A stretch of DNA of 64,000 bases. It comes from Rhizobium sp. R634 (lineage in GTDB: Bacteria > Pseudomonadota > Alphaproteobacteria > Rhizobiales > Rhizobiaceae). The notes beneath the pieces were generated by a model. That model saw only the letters and a program-made list of their open reading frames with translations, was not told the origin of the DNA and searched no databases. Of the stretch, positions 44,165 to 53,432 are shown piece after piece. The position numbers were made by a program, and so were the translations under genes. Position 1 is the stretch's first letter; each line of letters begins with the position of its first letter. Location of the stretch: contig NZ_LOKW01000009.1 in the NCBI RefSeq assembly GCF_002211305.1, forward strand, positions 57,898 to 121,897. The letters are read 5' to 3'.

Positions 44165-45337
44165 TCACACCTTCAAAAACTGCGACGCCTTGTCAAACGC
44201 CAACCCCGGAAAAATCTTCCCCGTCAGATCCTCCATCCCGACATCGAACTGCCGGTAGAGCATCGCCGCAGCCAGCTCCCGCACATCGGCCGTCGGCATC
44301 AGATCGCGGTCGTCAAGCAGCTGGCCATCGCCGAGGCCCGGCCACTTGCCGAGGATGCGGCCGCCGTTGATCGCGCCGCCTGCCAGCAGCGCGCAGCCGC
44401 CGGTGCCGTGGTCGGTGCCGGCGGAGCCGTTCTGGCGGACGGTGCGGCCGAATTCGGTCATGGCGAGCACCACGGTCTTTGCCCAGATTTCCGGCCCGAG
44501 CGTCGTCTTCAGCGTATTGACCGCCTGCGCCAGATCCTGCGCCGGCCGCTTGAATTGGCCGGCCTGGCCGATATGCGTGTCCCAGCCCGATATCGAGAAG
44601 CTGGCGATGCGGTAATCGCCCTTCAGCATATTGGCCGCGAGCGCTGCCACGTCGGCCACCTTCGCGCCGCGCTGGCCGTCCGGCTCGACCATCATCGAGG
44701 CGGTGTCGGCCCGCGTCGCCTCGGCAAGTGCTGCGGCAAAGGGCGGATCGCCGGCATAGAGCCGCGCCAGGAATTGCATCTCGTCGCGCGCCGGCGCCAA
44801 ATTGGAATCCGACGCCCAGACATCGACTTCGTTGGGCCCGGAAAGGATCAGCTCCGTCGAGGTGTTGACGTCGATCGCCTTGCGCGCATCCGAGCGCGGA
44901 ATGACGGCGAGCGCCCGGTTCAGCCAGCCGGTCTTTTCCTCGGCGACATGCTCGCCGCCGGATTCCAGCATGTCCTGCCCGTCGAAATGGCTTCGCTGGT
45001 CGCGATAAGGCGTCGACACCGCATGCACGAAGGCGAACTCCTTGCTCTTCCACAGCGGCATCAGATCAGCGGCGGCGGGATTGAGCCCGAAATGCCCGTC
45101 GAGATCGAGCAGCCCGGTCGCGGGCGTCAGCGCCAGCGTCGGCCGAAGCGCGGCAAAGCCGGCATCGCCATAGGGCTGCACCAGATCCAGCCCGTCCATC
45201 GCGCCGCGCAGCACGATGGTGACGAAGCGCTTGTCGCCAGGCATCGCCGCGAAGGTGACCGGCGTGAAGATCGGCGCGGCGGCAAGACAGCAGGCCGAGG
45301 TCAGAAAGCCGCGGCGGGAAAGCGAGATCTGGTTCAT
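44165..45337 (-). CDS. DUF1501 protein, Tat-exported
   Basis: 390 residues. Twin-arginine signal SLSRRGFLTSACCLAAAPIF. The mature part is the DUF1501 sulfatase/phosphatase-like fold: FVTIVLRGAMDGLDLVQPYG, GWDTHIGQAGQ, VVLAMTEFGRTVRQNGSAGT DHG. It is always found with a DUF1800 partner, whose gene ends 12 bp upstream. The pair is periplasmic and of unknown function. Confidence 0.9.
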   Translation of the reverse strand: MNQISLSRRGFLTSACCLAAAPIFTPVTFAAMPGDKRFVTIVLRGAMDGLDLVQPYGDAGFAALRPTLALTPATGLLDLDGHFGLNPAAADLMPLWKSKEFAFVHAVSTPYRDQRSHFDGQDMLESGGEHVAEEKTGWLNRALAVIPRSDARKAIDVNTSTELILSGPNEVDVWASDSNLAPARDEMQFLARLYAGDPPFAAALAEATRADTASMMVEPDGQRGAKVADVAALAANMLKGDYRIASFSISGWDTHIGQAGQFKRPAQDLAQAVNTLKTTLGPEIWAKTVVLAMTEFGRTVRQNGSAGTDHGTGGCALLAGGAINGGRILGKWPGLGDGQLLDDRDLMPTADVRELAAAMLYRQFDVGMEDLTGKIFPGLAFDKASQFLKV

Positions 45338-45349
45338 GACGGCAATCTC

Positions 45350-46861
45350 CTAGCGGCGGTTGAATTCGGGCGATGCCAGCACCAGTGTCAGGCCGCTGAT
45401 CTTGTTCGGCGCCTGCGACACCACGCGGATCGTCTCGTCGCGGGCCGCATCGGCAAGCGTCGATTTCAGGAACTCGCGCGGGTCCTCGTCGCGGCCGAAC
45501 TGCGCTGCGGCCCGCCTTGCCCAGGCCAGCCGCTCGGCGAGCTGGCTGCCGGTGATCCAGGCGGAAAAACCTTCCTCGAAACCGGCCGGGCTTGGCGGCA
45601 GCCAGGTCGGCTGGCCCATCCGCTTCAGCGCTCCCTGCCCCAGCGCCCGCGCCGTCCGGAAGGCCTCGAGCCCCTTGTCCCGCGCCTCGCCGGCGGGATC
45701 GGTCTGCACCGGCGCTCCCGCCATGCCTGGTGTATTCGCCGCCATGTCGCCCTCGTCGGTGCCCTGCTGGTTGGCCGCCAGGAAACTGCCCACGACGCCG
45801 TTGACCGGTCCGGCATTCAGCGCCCTGAGACCGGCGACGACATAGTCGAAGGGCTGGCGGGCCTTGGAGCCTTCATTCTGCCAGGCGGCGGGATGGTCGA
45901 GCATGGCGGTGTAAACAGCAGTGAGATCGCCGTCCGTCTTCTTCCAGGCCGCGGCCATGTCGGAGACCATGCCCTCGTCGGGCTGGTCGGAGACGAAATG
46001 CACCGCGAGCTTGCGGCTGATATGCGCCGCCGTCTTCGGATGGACGGCGAGATCGTCGAGCATGTCGAGATAATCCTCGCGCGAGCGCTTGCGCCCGCCA
46101 TAGCTGACGCCGAGCACCTCATGCGTGCCGGGCTCCGATATATTCGACCGGAAGGCGATGTCCATCTCCTTCCGGTCGATGGTGAGCCCCGTCAGCACCA
46201 TGGCGGCGGCCGTCACATCCGCCTGGGTATAGCCGCTGCCGGCGCCGAGCGTGTGCAGTTCCAAGAGTTCGCGGCCGAGATTTTCGTTCAGCCCCTTGTT
46301 GCGCTTCATGCCGCCGGCCGAGTCCGGCCCGAGCGAATCCGCCTGGTCGAGATAGATCAGCATGGCGGGATGGGCCGTGGCGTTGCGCAGCAGGTCGCCG
46401 AACCTGCCTGCTATGAACGGCCGGATCGCCTCGGCCTCGTAGAGCGGCACGATGAGGCGCATCGGCAGGCTCTTATTGCCGCTGGTGGAGAAATGATCGG
46501 TCCAGAAGGTCGAAAGCCGCTCGTAAAAGCCGTAGGGCGAGAGCACCGCCTGCATCAGCCGCAGGTTCGCATCATGCTGGAACTGCTGCTGCGCCTGGCG
46601 CTGCACGCCCTTGCGCATCTCGCGCCGCGCCGGATCGTCGGTCACGGTCTTGGCGTCCTCGCGGATCTGCTTCAGCTGCGCCTGCAGGCTGAGGATCGCC
46701 CGGTGGCGCATGTCGAGGCCGCCGAGCGGAAAGTCCGGCGTCGCCGCCACGCCCTTGCCGACCTGCCCGACCAGCTCATCCTTGTTCTGGGGCGGCGTCT
46801 CGCCCGGCCGGAACCCATATCCGAACCGGATCGCCGCCATCGTCGGGAAAGAGAGGCTCAT
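45350..46861 (-). CDS. DUF1800 protein, partner of DUF1501
   Basis: 503 residues. DUF1800 landmarks: an N-terminal AAIRFGYGF, FYERLSTFWTDHFSTSGNKSL, ENLGRELLELHTLGAGSGYT and a C-terminal LASPEF(N). No signal peptide is apparent on this member. It is the first gene of the two-gene operon with DUF1501. Confidence 0.9.
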   Translation of the reverse strand: MSLSFPTMAAIRFGYGFRPGETPPQNKDELVGQVGKGVAATPDFPLGGLDMRHRAILSLQAQLKQIREDAKTVTDDPARREMRKGVQRQAQQQFQHDANLRLMQAVLSPYGFYERLSTFWTDHFSTSGNKSLPMRLIVPLYEAEAIRPFIAGRFGDLLRNATAHPAMLIYLDQADSLGPDSAGGMKRNKGLNENLGRELLELHTLGAGSGYTQADVTAAAMVLTGLTIDRKEMDIAFRSNISEPGTHEVLGVSYGGRKRSREDYLDMLDDLAVHPKTAAHISRKLAVHFVSDQPDEGMVSDMAAAWKKTDGDLTAVYTAMLDHPAAWQNEGSKARQPFDYVVAGLRALNAGPVNGVVGSFLAANQQGTDEGDMAANTPGMAGAPVQTDPAGEARDKGLEAFRTARALGQGALKRMGQPTWLPPSPAGFEEGFSAWITGSQLAERLAWARRAAAQFGRDEDPREFLKSTLADAARDETIRVVSQAPNKISGLTLVLASPEFNRR

Positions 46862-46982
46862 GGCCGGTCAACTCCTGATCACTTGGTAGTGACACGCTGA
46901 CAGCCGAATGCGACGCCAATCTGTAGGAAATGTGGCGTTATCAAGACATGGACGATTTGTAATCTATTGAAAAAGCTAAGGT

Positions 46983-47330
46983 TTACGCCCGGAAAATGAA
47001 GGATGCTCCGATTGCGATGAGCGCGAAACCGATGGCATGGTTCCACGTCAGGTCCTCGCCGAGCCAGAAGATCGAGAAGCCGGCGAAGACGAGGAGCGTG
47101 ATCACCTCCTGCATCGTCTTCAGCTGCGCCGTCGTATAGACCGCCGAGCCGATGCGGTTGGCCGGCACCGCCAGGCAATACTCGAAGAAGGCAATGCCCC
47201 AGCTGACGATGATGGCCAGGAATATGGCCGTGCCCTTGTGCTTGAGATGGCCGTACCAGGCAAAGGTCATGAAGATGTTGGAGGCAAATAGCATGACGAC
47301 GGGCCAGACGGCGGCGGGAGAAAATGACAT
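46983..47330 (-). CDS. DUF486 / DMT-family membrane protein
   Basis: 115 residues, four membrane segments, with the DUF486 signatures FMTFAWYGHLK, SWGIAFFEYCLAVPANRIG and LKTMQEVITLLVFAGFSIFW. It resembles half of a drug/metabolite transporter and probably works as a dimer. Its ligand is unknown. Confidence 0.9.
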   Translation of the reverse strand: MSFSPAAVWPVVMLFASNIFMTFAWYGHLKHKGTAIFLAIIVSWGIAFFEYCLAVPANRIGSAVYTTAQLKTMQEVITLLVFAGFSIFWLGEDLTWNHAIGFALIAIGASFIFRA

Positions 47331-47545
47331 GGAGCAACTCGGCTGTGGAGAGAATATCTGATCCGGCGAGATACCGGCGGGCTTTACCTAGCACGCCTTG
47401 GTTCGACGGCAAGCCCCGGGGCGCGGACCGATCGTCTCAGGCGACCGAAGCAATGCGGATCGCCGCCGGCAAAACATTGTTTTAGTCCCCGATATTCGTA
47501 TCTATTGTTGGAGAGTTTCAAAGCGCCGCATGGACAGGGGACCAT

Positions 47546-48502
47546 ATGGACAATCCAGCTGCGATGCAGCAACCCATTGCTTTGCCTGCACGCCACTTCT
47601 GGCAACGCCTTGCAGCCTTTGCCGTCGACATCCTCATCTTTCAAGCCATCATCATTGCAGCAACTCATTACATTTCAACCGCCCTTCCCCCGAGCCCCCG
47701 CTTCCCCGGCTGGAGCTCGATTGAGTGCGTTCCGGAGGCGCCGTCTCAGCTTGCAAAGCGAATCGAATCAGGCTGGCCGTTGAAACCGAATGAATTTCGC
47801 ACCAATGCAATCTGCGAACTCCGCCAAGTCGGGTTCGGAAAGCACCAATACCTGCAGACAACAGTTCTGATGGAACCGTGGGATTACGTAACGCCGACTC
47901 AAGTGCTGACCATCCCTCTGGACGCAGACGGCAACCCGGTCACCAGAGCCATACCTGCCTATTCAAATTTGATATCAGGCATAGCCAGCACCATGCTGAT
48001 CGTGCTGACTTTTGCCTGTTTTTCTGCGAATGGCCGCCGCACAGCCGGAAAGACGATTTTCTTCCTCGAAGTAACGACTGTGGATGGCAAAAGCCCCGAC
48101 TTCGGCACCGCGTTGAAACGCGAAATCCTGAAGTTCAGCCCGAACCTGCTTTTCAGTGCCGCCGCATTCGCAATCTCGCTGTTTCCGGCCTATCCGACGC
48201 AAGACTTCGATGCCTTGCTTGCCATGTTCCACGACGGATATACGCCTTCAGACATCAGTACGATTTGGCTTTACGGCATCTGGACAGTCACGATCATGGC
48301 CTGGTGGCTCTTGCCGTTCGCCGAGTGGAAAGGACAGGTCTTCTACGATCGCATCTGCGCCTGCAAAGTCGTGTCGGCGCAGGAGGCGAGCCGCCCCGTT
48401 GAAGCAGGCCCCAGGCAAAGGCCGCGGATCTACCGCAGGCTGGCGCCTATTCGCGGCAGCCGCCGCCGGAGGCGAAGGGCATACCTGAGAGTTCCGTATT
48501 GA
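47546..48502 (+). CDS. RDD-family membrane protein
   Basis: 318 residues with about four membrane segments. RDD pattern: WQRLAAFAVDILIFQAIIIA (the Arg and first Asp), RRTAGKTIFFLEVTTVDG, and KGQVFYDRICACKVV (second Asp). A loop of about 80 residues after segment 1 contains two cysteines (ECVP, AICEL). The C-terminus is strongly basic (RGSRRRRRRAYLR). Codon use is less GC-rich than neighbours, possibly acquired. RDD proteins have been linked to ion exchange but the role is not established here. Confidence 0.78.
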   Translation: MDNPAAMQQPIALPARHFWQRLAAFAVDILIFQAIIIAATHYISTALPPSPRFPGWSSIECVPEAPSQLAKRIESGWPLKPNEFRTNAICELRQVGFGKHQYLQTTVLMEPWDYVTPTQVLTIPLDADGNPVTRAIPAYSNLISGIASTMLIVLTFACFSANGRRTAGKTIFFLEVTTVDGKSPDFGTALKREILKFSPNLLFSAAAFAISLFPAYPTQDFDALLAMFHDGYTPSDISTIWLYGIWTVTIMAWWLLPFAEWKGQVFYDRICACKVVSAQEASRPVEAGPRQRPRIYRRLAPIRGSRRRRRRAYLRVPY

Positions 48503-48512
48503 GCAGCGAATA

Positions 48513-48539
48513 GGAGGCCGCGCCATTGGCGCAGCCTCC
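48513..48539. terminator. hairpin between convergent RDD and MFS genes
   Basis: GGAGGC-C-GCGCC-ATT-GGCGC-A-GCCTCC, an 11-pair stem with one mismatch. No long T-run on either side, so termination efficiency is uncertain, but its position between two converging stops fits a bidirectional terminator. Confidence 0.55.
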
Positions 48540-48551
48540 ATCGAAAAGAAG

Positions 48552-49805
48552 TCAGGCGCTGGGCACCGCGCCATGCGGTTCCTCGGCCTCCTCCGAGCCG
48601 AAGCGCACATCCTTCTTCTCGTAACCAAAGCCGGCGAGCAGAGCGACGACGAGCGCGACGACAGCCGCGACGATCAGCAGCGCATAGGCGTAATCGCCAT
48701 CCCAACGGGCGGCGAGACCCGCCTGCAGGGTCGCGTTGCCGGAGGCGAGCAGGTTGCCGAGCTGGTAGGCGAAGCCCGGGAAGGTGCCGCGCACCTCGTC
48801 CGGCGACAGCTCGTTCAGATGCACCGGCACGATGCCCCAGGCGCCCTGCACAAAGAACTGCATCAGGAAGGCGCCGATGGCGAGCAGCACCGGCCCCGGT
48901 GCATAGGCCCAGAGCGGCGCGACCGGCACGGCGATCAGCGCGGCCGTGACGATCGCCCGCTTGCGGCCGATCCGCTGCGACAGCGCCCCGAAGAACAGGC
49001 CGCCGCAGATCGCGCCGATATTGTAGACGATGGCGATGGCGCCGACCGTATGGGTCGAATAGTTCCGCTGGGTCTCGAGGAAGGTGGGATAGATATCCTG
49101 CGTGCCGTGGCTGAAGAAGTTGAACGCCGTCATCAGGAGCACCGCCCAGATGAACAGCGGAATGTTTTCCCGCAGCACCGTCAGGAACGGCCGGCGCCCC
49201 GCCGCCTGCCGCTTGAGGAAGGCCGGGCTCTCCTCAACATTGCGCCTGATGTAAAGCACCAGCAGCGCCGGCACCGCGCCAACGAAGAACATGCCGCGCC
49301 AGCCGATGACGGGAAAGAGCAGGAAGAACACGATCGAGGCAAGCAGATAGCCCGAGGGATAACCCGCTTGCAGGATGCCCGAGACGATGCCGCGGCTCTC
49401 CTCCGGCACCGTCTCCATGACGAGCGAAGCCCCGACGCCCCATTCGCCGCCCATAGCGATGCCATAGAGCGCCCGGAGCACCAGGAACATGGTGAGCCCG
49501 GTGGAAAAGCCGGTCAGGAATTCGAACAGCGAATAGAGCAGCACGTCGGCCATCAGCGTGATGCGCCGCCCATAGCGGTCGGCGGCCAGCCCGAAGATCA
49601 GCGCGCCGAGCGCCCGCATCGCAAGCGTCAGGAAGATCGCCACCGAGACGGCGGGAACATCGGTATGGAATTCCTCGGCGATATATTTGAGAACGAAGAC
49701 GAGAATGAAGAAATCGAAAGCATCGAGCGTCCAGCCGAGATAGCTGGCGATCACGGTGTTGCGCTGCTGCGGCGTCAGCCGGCGCAGGCTTTCCAAAGCG
49801 GACAT
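48552..49805 (-). CDS. MFS carboxylate transporter (sialate/lactate-type)
   Basis: 417 residues from the ATG at 49805, which has GGAGGAATTCAT upstream. Twelve membrane segments with GWTLDAFDFFILVFVLKYIA, the motif A loop LAADRYGRRITLMADVLLYS and ALYGIAMGGEWGVGASLVME, typical of the MFS group holding lactate, sialate and aromatic-acid carriers. The C-terminus is acidic. It likely imports a carboxylic acid by proton symport. Confidence 0.87.
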   Translation of the reverse strand: MSALESLRRLTPQQRNTVIASYLGWTLDAFDFFILVFVLKYIAEEFHTDVPAVSVAIFLTLAMRALGALIFGLAADRYGRRITLMADVLLYSLFEFLTGFSTGLTMFLVLRALYGIAMGGEWGVGASLVMETVPEESRGIVSGILQAGYPSGYLLASIVFFLLFPVIGWRGMFFVGAVPALLVLYIRRNVEESPAFLKRQAAGRRPFLTVLRENIPLFIWAVLLMTAFNFFSHGTQDIYPTFLETQRNYSTHTVGAIAIVYNIGAICGGLFFGALSQRIGRKRAIVTAALIAVPVAPLWAYAPGPVLLAIGAFLMQFFVQGAWGIVPVHLNELSPDEVRGTFPGFAYQLGNLLASGNATLQAGLAARWDGDYAYALLIVAAVVALVVALLAGFGYEKKDVRFGSEEAEEPHGAVPSA

Positions 49806-50247
49806 ATGAATTCCTCCGTCCGAAAGCGGCGGCGAGGCGGTCAATTCCGGATGCCGTCGGAAGGGGTGCCCGAACCGGGCGGGTTGCGGCTGTCAGGGGC
49901 TGCGGTTGCGGAAAAGCGCATTCGCAATCGGAGACAGCGGAAACAACGGCAGCGATGCTGGCCGAGTTCCATCACGTTTGTCGTGATCGGCGGCCTATGC
50001 TGAGACCCCCTGCATCGCGTCCTCCTGACATAGCATGCAATTATCCTTTGACGTCGACGGAGTCGGGACCGCCAACCTATCTTCCCTCATTCCTGTGCTC
50101 GTCACAGGAATCCAGTGCGCCCAAGTCCTTGGGCGCAAAGACTCTTTTCCTTGAACTGTTGATTCATTGACGGCGCAGACGCGCCGTGGCTGAATTCCTG
50201 TGACAGGCACAGGAATGAGGAGAGTGGGATAGGCCGCGCCTAATATC
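49806..50247. other. intergenic region, 442 bp, with one repeat
   Basis: No gene. It holds an ATCACG-N5-CGTGAT palindrome at 49971-49987, possibly an operator for the MFS gene, and the second copy of the 132-bp palindromic element. Confidence 0.5.
50085..50220. repeat. 132-bp palindromic element, copy 2
   Basis: Same layout as at 28452: TCCTGTGCTCGTCACAGGAA, then GCGCCCAAG / CTTGGGCGC, a T-rich centre, CGGCGC / GCGCCG, and the closing TTCCTGTGACAGGCACAGGA. The centre differs between copies while the hairpins are kept. Confidence 0.8.
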
Positions 50248-51048
50248 TCAAGCCACCCTACCCCGGCACGCCCAAGCCACAGACGCAAACGACCGCGGCC
50301 CATCCGGCTCGCCGGCCTCGTAAGCCGCCCTCATCGCCGCATCCACCGCCTCCCGCTTGCCAGCCTCCAGGCCGGCCACATACCGGCCGAGCGGCCCCTC
50401 ACCGCCGGCGATCGGCTGCCAATAGTCGTCGAAGGAAAGATAATCCATCCGGATCAGCAGCGACGTCTCCTCGACCTCGGTCAAACCCTGGTCGATGAAG
50501 CACTGCTTCATCTCGCCTGGCCGCATCATCGGCTGGAAGCAATATTTGCGGCGCAGCGGCAGCGCGTTCTCATCGAGCATGACGACCGTGTCCCACATCA
50601 TCCGCATGCCGGACATGCCGCCGTAGTGATCCCAGACGGTGGCGGCCACAATGCCGCCGGGGCGCACGACACGCGCCATCTCCGCCACCGCCTTGGCAGC
50701 CTCCGGCACGAAATGCAGCACCAGCAGCGACATCGCCCTGTCGAAGCGATTATCCTCGAAGGGCAGCGCGCAGGCGTCGCCCTGCTGGATTGCGATCCGC
50801 GGATCGGTATTCGCCCGCTTCGCCGCCTCGACGAAAACAGGCGAATAATCAATGGCCGCGATCTCCCTGAGATCCGGCCTTTGCGCGAGCGTGAAGGCCA
50901 GGCTGCCGGTGCCGCAGCCGACATCGAGCACCCGGTCCCCTTCCGCCAGCTCGGCGAAATCGATCAACATCGGCGCCAGCCGCTTGCTCCAGCGCCCCAT
51001 CAGCCGCTCATAACCATCGGCACTTTCGACATGGAAACTCGACGGCAT
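50248..51048 (-). CDS. class I SAM-dependent methyltransferase
   Basis: 266 residues. Methyltransferase_11-type motifs: VLDVGCGTGSLAFTL (SAM loop), IAAIDYSPVFVEAAKR, GDACALPFEDNRFDRAMSLL and MARVVRPGGIVAATVWD. No substrate can be assigned. It stands alone. Confidence 0.87.
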   Translation of the reverse strand: MPSSFHVESADGYERLMGRWSKRLAPMLIDFAELAEGDRVLDVGCGTGSLAFTLAQRPDLREIAAIDYSPVFVEAAKRANTDPRIAIQQGDACALPFEDNRFDRAMSLLVLHFVPEAAKAVAEMARVVRPGGIVAATVWDHYGGMSGMRMMWDTVVMLDENALPLRRKYCFQPMMRPGEMKQCFIDQGLTEVEETSLLIRMDYLSFDDYWQPIAGGEGPLGRYVAGLEAGKREAVDAAMRAAYEAGEPDGPRSFASVAWACRGRVA

Positions 51049-51155
51049 GGAAACCTCCCCTTCAAGGACGATGCCTGCTGACGATCATTATCGTTCTGCA
51101 GGACGGCCATCGCAAGCGGGTATCGGCGCGTGCTTGTCGTAGTCGAAGCGTAAAA

Positions 51156-51211
51156 TGTATCGCGCCATGATACATCCTTCTTGACTTGCGTCCGTATCAC
51201 GCTACGATACA
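51156..51211 (+). promoter_or_regulatory. higBA promoter with two HigA operators
   Basis: Two inverted repeats of the same design, TGTATC-N7-GATACA (51156-51174) and CGTATC-N7-GATACA (51193-51211). Between and through the second lies a promoter: TTGACT at 51181-51186 and TACGAT at 51203-51208, 16 bp apart. The second operator overlaps the -10 box, as expected for HigA autorepression. Confidence 0.7.
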
Positions 51212-51230
51212 CCAATACAGGGAGCCGGCA

Positions 51231-51512
51231 TTGATCCGTTCGTTCAAAGACGCTGTCACGGAAGCCGTTGCCAGCGGCAAGGCTCCGAAGGGCTTTCCGG
51301 CCGATCTCGTCAGGCCAGCCATTCGCAAGCTGGCGATGATCGACGCGGCGCATCTTCTGGAAGACCTTCGTTCGCCTCCGGGGAATCGCCTCGAAGCCTT
51401 GAAAGGAAACAGGGTCGGCCAGCATTCGATCCGTATCAACGATCAATGGCGTATCTGTTTCGTCTGGAGGGACAATGGCGCCGAAGACGTTGAAATTGTC
51501 GACTACCACTAG
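51231..51512 (+). CDS. higB: HigB toxin, RelE superfamily mRNA interferase
   Basis: 93 residues from a TTG start at 51231 (AGGGAG upstream). The sequence IRSFKDAVTEAVASG, GNRLEALKGNRVGQHSIRIN and DQWRICFVWRD is typical of the HigB/RelE killer fold, which cuts mRNA on the ribosome. The toxin gene precedes the antitoxin gene, the normal order for hig. An earlier in-frame TTG at 51186 lies inside the promoter and is rejected. Confidence 0.92.
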   Translation: MIRSFKDAVTEAVASGKAPKGFPADLVRPAIRKLAMIDAAHLLEDLRSPPGNRLEALKGNRVGQHSIRINDQWRICFVWRDNGAEDVEIVDYH

Positions 51513-51576
51513 TGCATCGGCCGAAATCGGAATCGATATTAGGAAAGCGCGATGCGAGGACTGAAGGAACTCAGAG

Positions 51577-51876
51577 ATGACTAATAGTCTTTTGCCGGTC
51601 CATCCCGGCGAAATCCTCCGCGAGGAGTATCTGACCCCACTCAAGATGAGCGCGGGCGCACTCGCCAGGAAGCTGAACGTGCCGCGCACCCGTATCGAGC
51701 GCCTCGCGTCGGAGGAAACCGCCGTGACGACGGATACGGCGCTTCGCCTTGCCAGGTTCTTTCGCACCACGCCCGAGTTCTGGATGAATATGCAGGCAGG
51801 CTATGATTTGAAGAAGCAGGCCCACGCGCTTGCGCATGAATTGGACAAGATCCCCGCGATGGATAGCACAGCCTGA
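51577..51876 (+). CDS. higA: HigA antitoxin, XRE family
   Basis: 99 residues starting MTNSLLPVHPGEILREEYL. HigA signature PLKMSAGALARKLNVPRTRI with a helix-turn-helix, then TALRLARFFRTTPEFWMNMQ. It neutralises HigB and represses the operon through the tandem operators upstream. It begins 64 bp after the higB stop. Confidence 0.93.
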   Translation: MTNSLLPVHPGEILREEYLTPLKMSAGALARKLNVPRTRIERLASEETAVTTDTALRLARFFRTTPEFWMNMQAGYDLKKQAHALAHELDKIPAMDSTA

Positions 51877-51898
51877 TTGGTCTGCCCTGCATGAAACG

Positions 51899-52150
51899 TC
51901 ACTGCCACAGAAAATCCGGCCCCGTCGCTTGCATCGTCAGCTTCAGCGTCCCGTCCGGCTGCACGACATAGGTCTCGAACACGCGGTAGCCGAAATCGCC
52001 GAGGAAGGTGTTCTTCACCACCGTTCCCGGCCGATAGGGCGAATGGACGACCTTTCCGCCATAGGTGAGGCTGCCCGGAAGAGGCTCGGGCTCACCGGCG
52101 CTGGCGCAGCCGGCGAGGATGAGGGGAATGGCGATGAGCGCGTGCTTCAT
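51899..52150 (-). CDS. small lipoprotein of unknown function
   Basis: 83 residues from ATG 52150. Lipoprotein signal MKHALIAIPLILAGC with the acylated Cys at residue 15, then a beta-rich domain (SLTYGGKVVHSPYRPGTVVK, DFGYRVFETYVVQPDGTLKL). A longer frame to 52201 lacks a signal. Function unknown. Confidence 0.7.
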   Translation of the reverse strand: MKHALIAIPLILAGCASAGEPEPLPGSLTYGGKVVHSPYRPGTVVKNTFLGDFGYRVFETYVVQPDGTLKLTMQATGPDFLWQ

Positions 52151-52223
52151 CTGGGCGAGCGTCCTCCGACAGGCGCCAGCGGGCCGTTGCCGCCAATCCA
52201 CATATCATAACATAGCCGCGACA

Positions 52224-52601
52224 TCAGAAAACGGCGTTGCGGCCTTCGAAATCCATGCGCAGCGACTGCGCTCGCGCAAGCGCCCCGGCAATCCTCTCGT
52301 CGGTGAAGGGCTTCGCGATCACATCGAGCGCGCCTTCGATCCCGTTTCCGACACTCTCCGGACTGCCGGTGACGAAGATGACGTCGACGCCGAAGCGGTC
52401 GATCAGCCGGCGGGCAAGCTGCGCGCCGCTGAGCCCGTCGGAAAGGCTGAGATCGACGAGCGCGACATCGCTTCGCGGAGCATAGGCGAGCGCCTGCTCG
52501 ATCGTCGACACCGGCCCGACGGTCTGGTGTCCAGCATCCTGCGCGATGCGCTCGAGCTCCATGGCGATGAAGTTCTCGTCTTCAACGATCATGACTTTCA
52601 C
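52224..52601 (-). CDS. single-domain response regulator
   Basis: 125 residues, one receiver domain and nothing else. Acidic pocket IVEDENF, acceptor Asp in VALVDLSLSDG, Thr/Lys in FVTGSPES and VIAKPFTDE. Such stand-alone receivers shuttle phosphate in phosphorelays and are often partners of HWE-type kinases in rhizobia; such a kinase lies at 17359-18423, but linkage is speculative. Confidence 0.88.
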   Translation of the reverse strand: MKVMIVEDENFIAMELERIAQDAGHQTVGPVSTIEQALAYAPRSDVALVDLSLSDGLSGAQLARRLIDRFGVDVIFVTGSPESVGNGIEGALDVIAKPFTDERIAGALARAQSLRMDFEGRNAVF

Positions 52602-52659
52602 GGCTTATCCTCCTCCCAATGAGCAAGCGAACCGGCGGTCACACCGCCGGTATTCGGTG

Positions 52660-52685
52660 AACGCAACTTCCCCTCGAATGTTTCC
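52660..52685 (-). promoter_or_regulatory. possible EcfG-type promoter for the response regulator
   Basis: GGAAA-N17-CGTT on the minus strand, one mismatch from the GGAAC-N16/17-CGTT stress consensus, 58 bp before the start codon. Confidence 0.35.
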
Positions 52686-52738
52686 AATCCGAAAGACATG
52701 CGTGTGAAAATGGTAACTGATTTCTCGCATCATCGGCG

Positions 52739-53299
52739 CTACCGCTCGATACTGCCGGTGCGCCGGATCTTCCGCTGCAGGAGCAGGATGCCATAGAGCA
52801 GCGCTTCGGCTGTTGGCGGACAGCCGGGAACATAGACGTCGATCGGCACGATGCGGTCGCAGCCGCGCACCACCGAATAGGAATAGTGATAATAACCGCC
52901 GCCATTGGCACAGGAGCCCATGGAGATCACATAGCGCGGTTCCGGCATCTGGTCGTAAACCTTGCGCAGCGCCGGGGCCATCTTGTTGCACAATGTGCCC
53001 GCGACGATCATCAGATCCGATTGCCGCGGACTGCCGCGCGGGGCGATGCCGAAGCGCTCGACATCATAGCGTGGCATCGACATCTGCATCATTTCGATGG
53101 CGCAGCAGGCAAGGCCGAAGGTCATCCACATCAGCGATCCCGTGCGCGCCCAGGTGATGAGTTCGTCGGTGCTGGTAACGAGGAAGCCCTTGTCGGCAAG
53201 CTCGGCGTTGATCATCCCCATCGTCGGGTCGCCCTGCCGTTGCTCGCCGGGGAACTGGAAATCGCCCGGCGCCGGGTGCGGTTGCGTAAGGGGCGGCAT
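52739..53299 (-). CDS. nuoB: NADH-quinone oxidoreductase subunit B, stand-alone copy
   Basis: 186 residues from ATG 53299 (CAGGAGAAGACG upstream). The iron-sulfur N2 ligands are all present: Cys65 and Cys66 in [11 protein letters not shown], Cys130 in [12 protein letters not shown] and Cys160 in [12 protein letters not shown]. NuoB passes electrons to quinone in complex I. It is normally inside the nuoA-N operon; here no other nuo gene is nearby, so this is a second copy that could swap into complex I or serve a related hydrogenase-like enzyme. Confidence 0.92.
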   Translation of the reverse strand: MPPLTQPHPAPGDFQFPGEQRQGDPTMGMINAELADKGFLVTSTDELITWARTGSLMWMTFGLACCAIEMMQMSMPRYDVERFGIAPRGSPRQSDLMIVAGTLCNKMAPALRKVYDQMPEPRYVISMGSCANGGGYYHYSYSVVRGCDRIVPIDVYVPGCPPTAEALLYGILLLQRKIRRTGSIER

Positions 53300-53432
53300 C
53301 GTCTTCTCCTGTAAGCCGACCTCCAACGACGCTGAGACGCCAAAGTTCCTGCCGCACCCGCCCGGTACGATAGCGAACATTTTTGGCCGTCTTCTTTCAG
53401 GAGGTTCGACGCGGCGCCGACAGCCTGACCGA

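Noticed and set aside
44408..46900. 830-codon plus-strand frame opposite DUF1501 and DUF1800
   Set aside because: It runs across two real genes and their gap with no domain; an antisense shadow.
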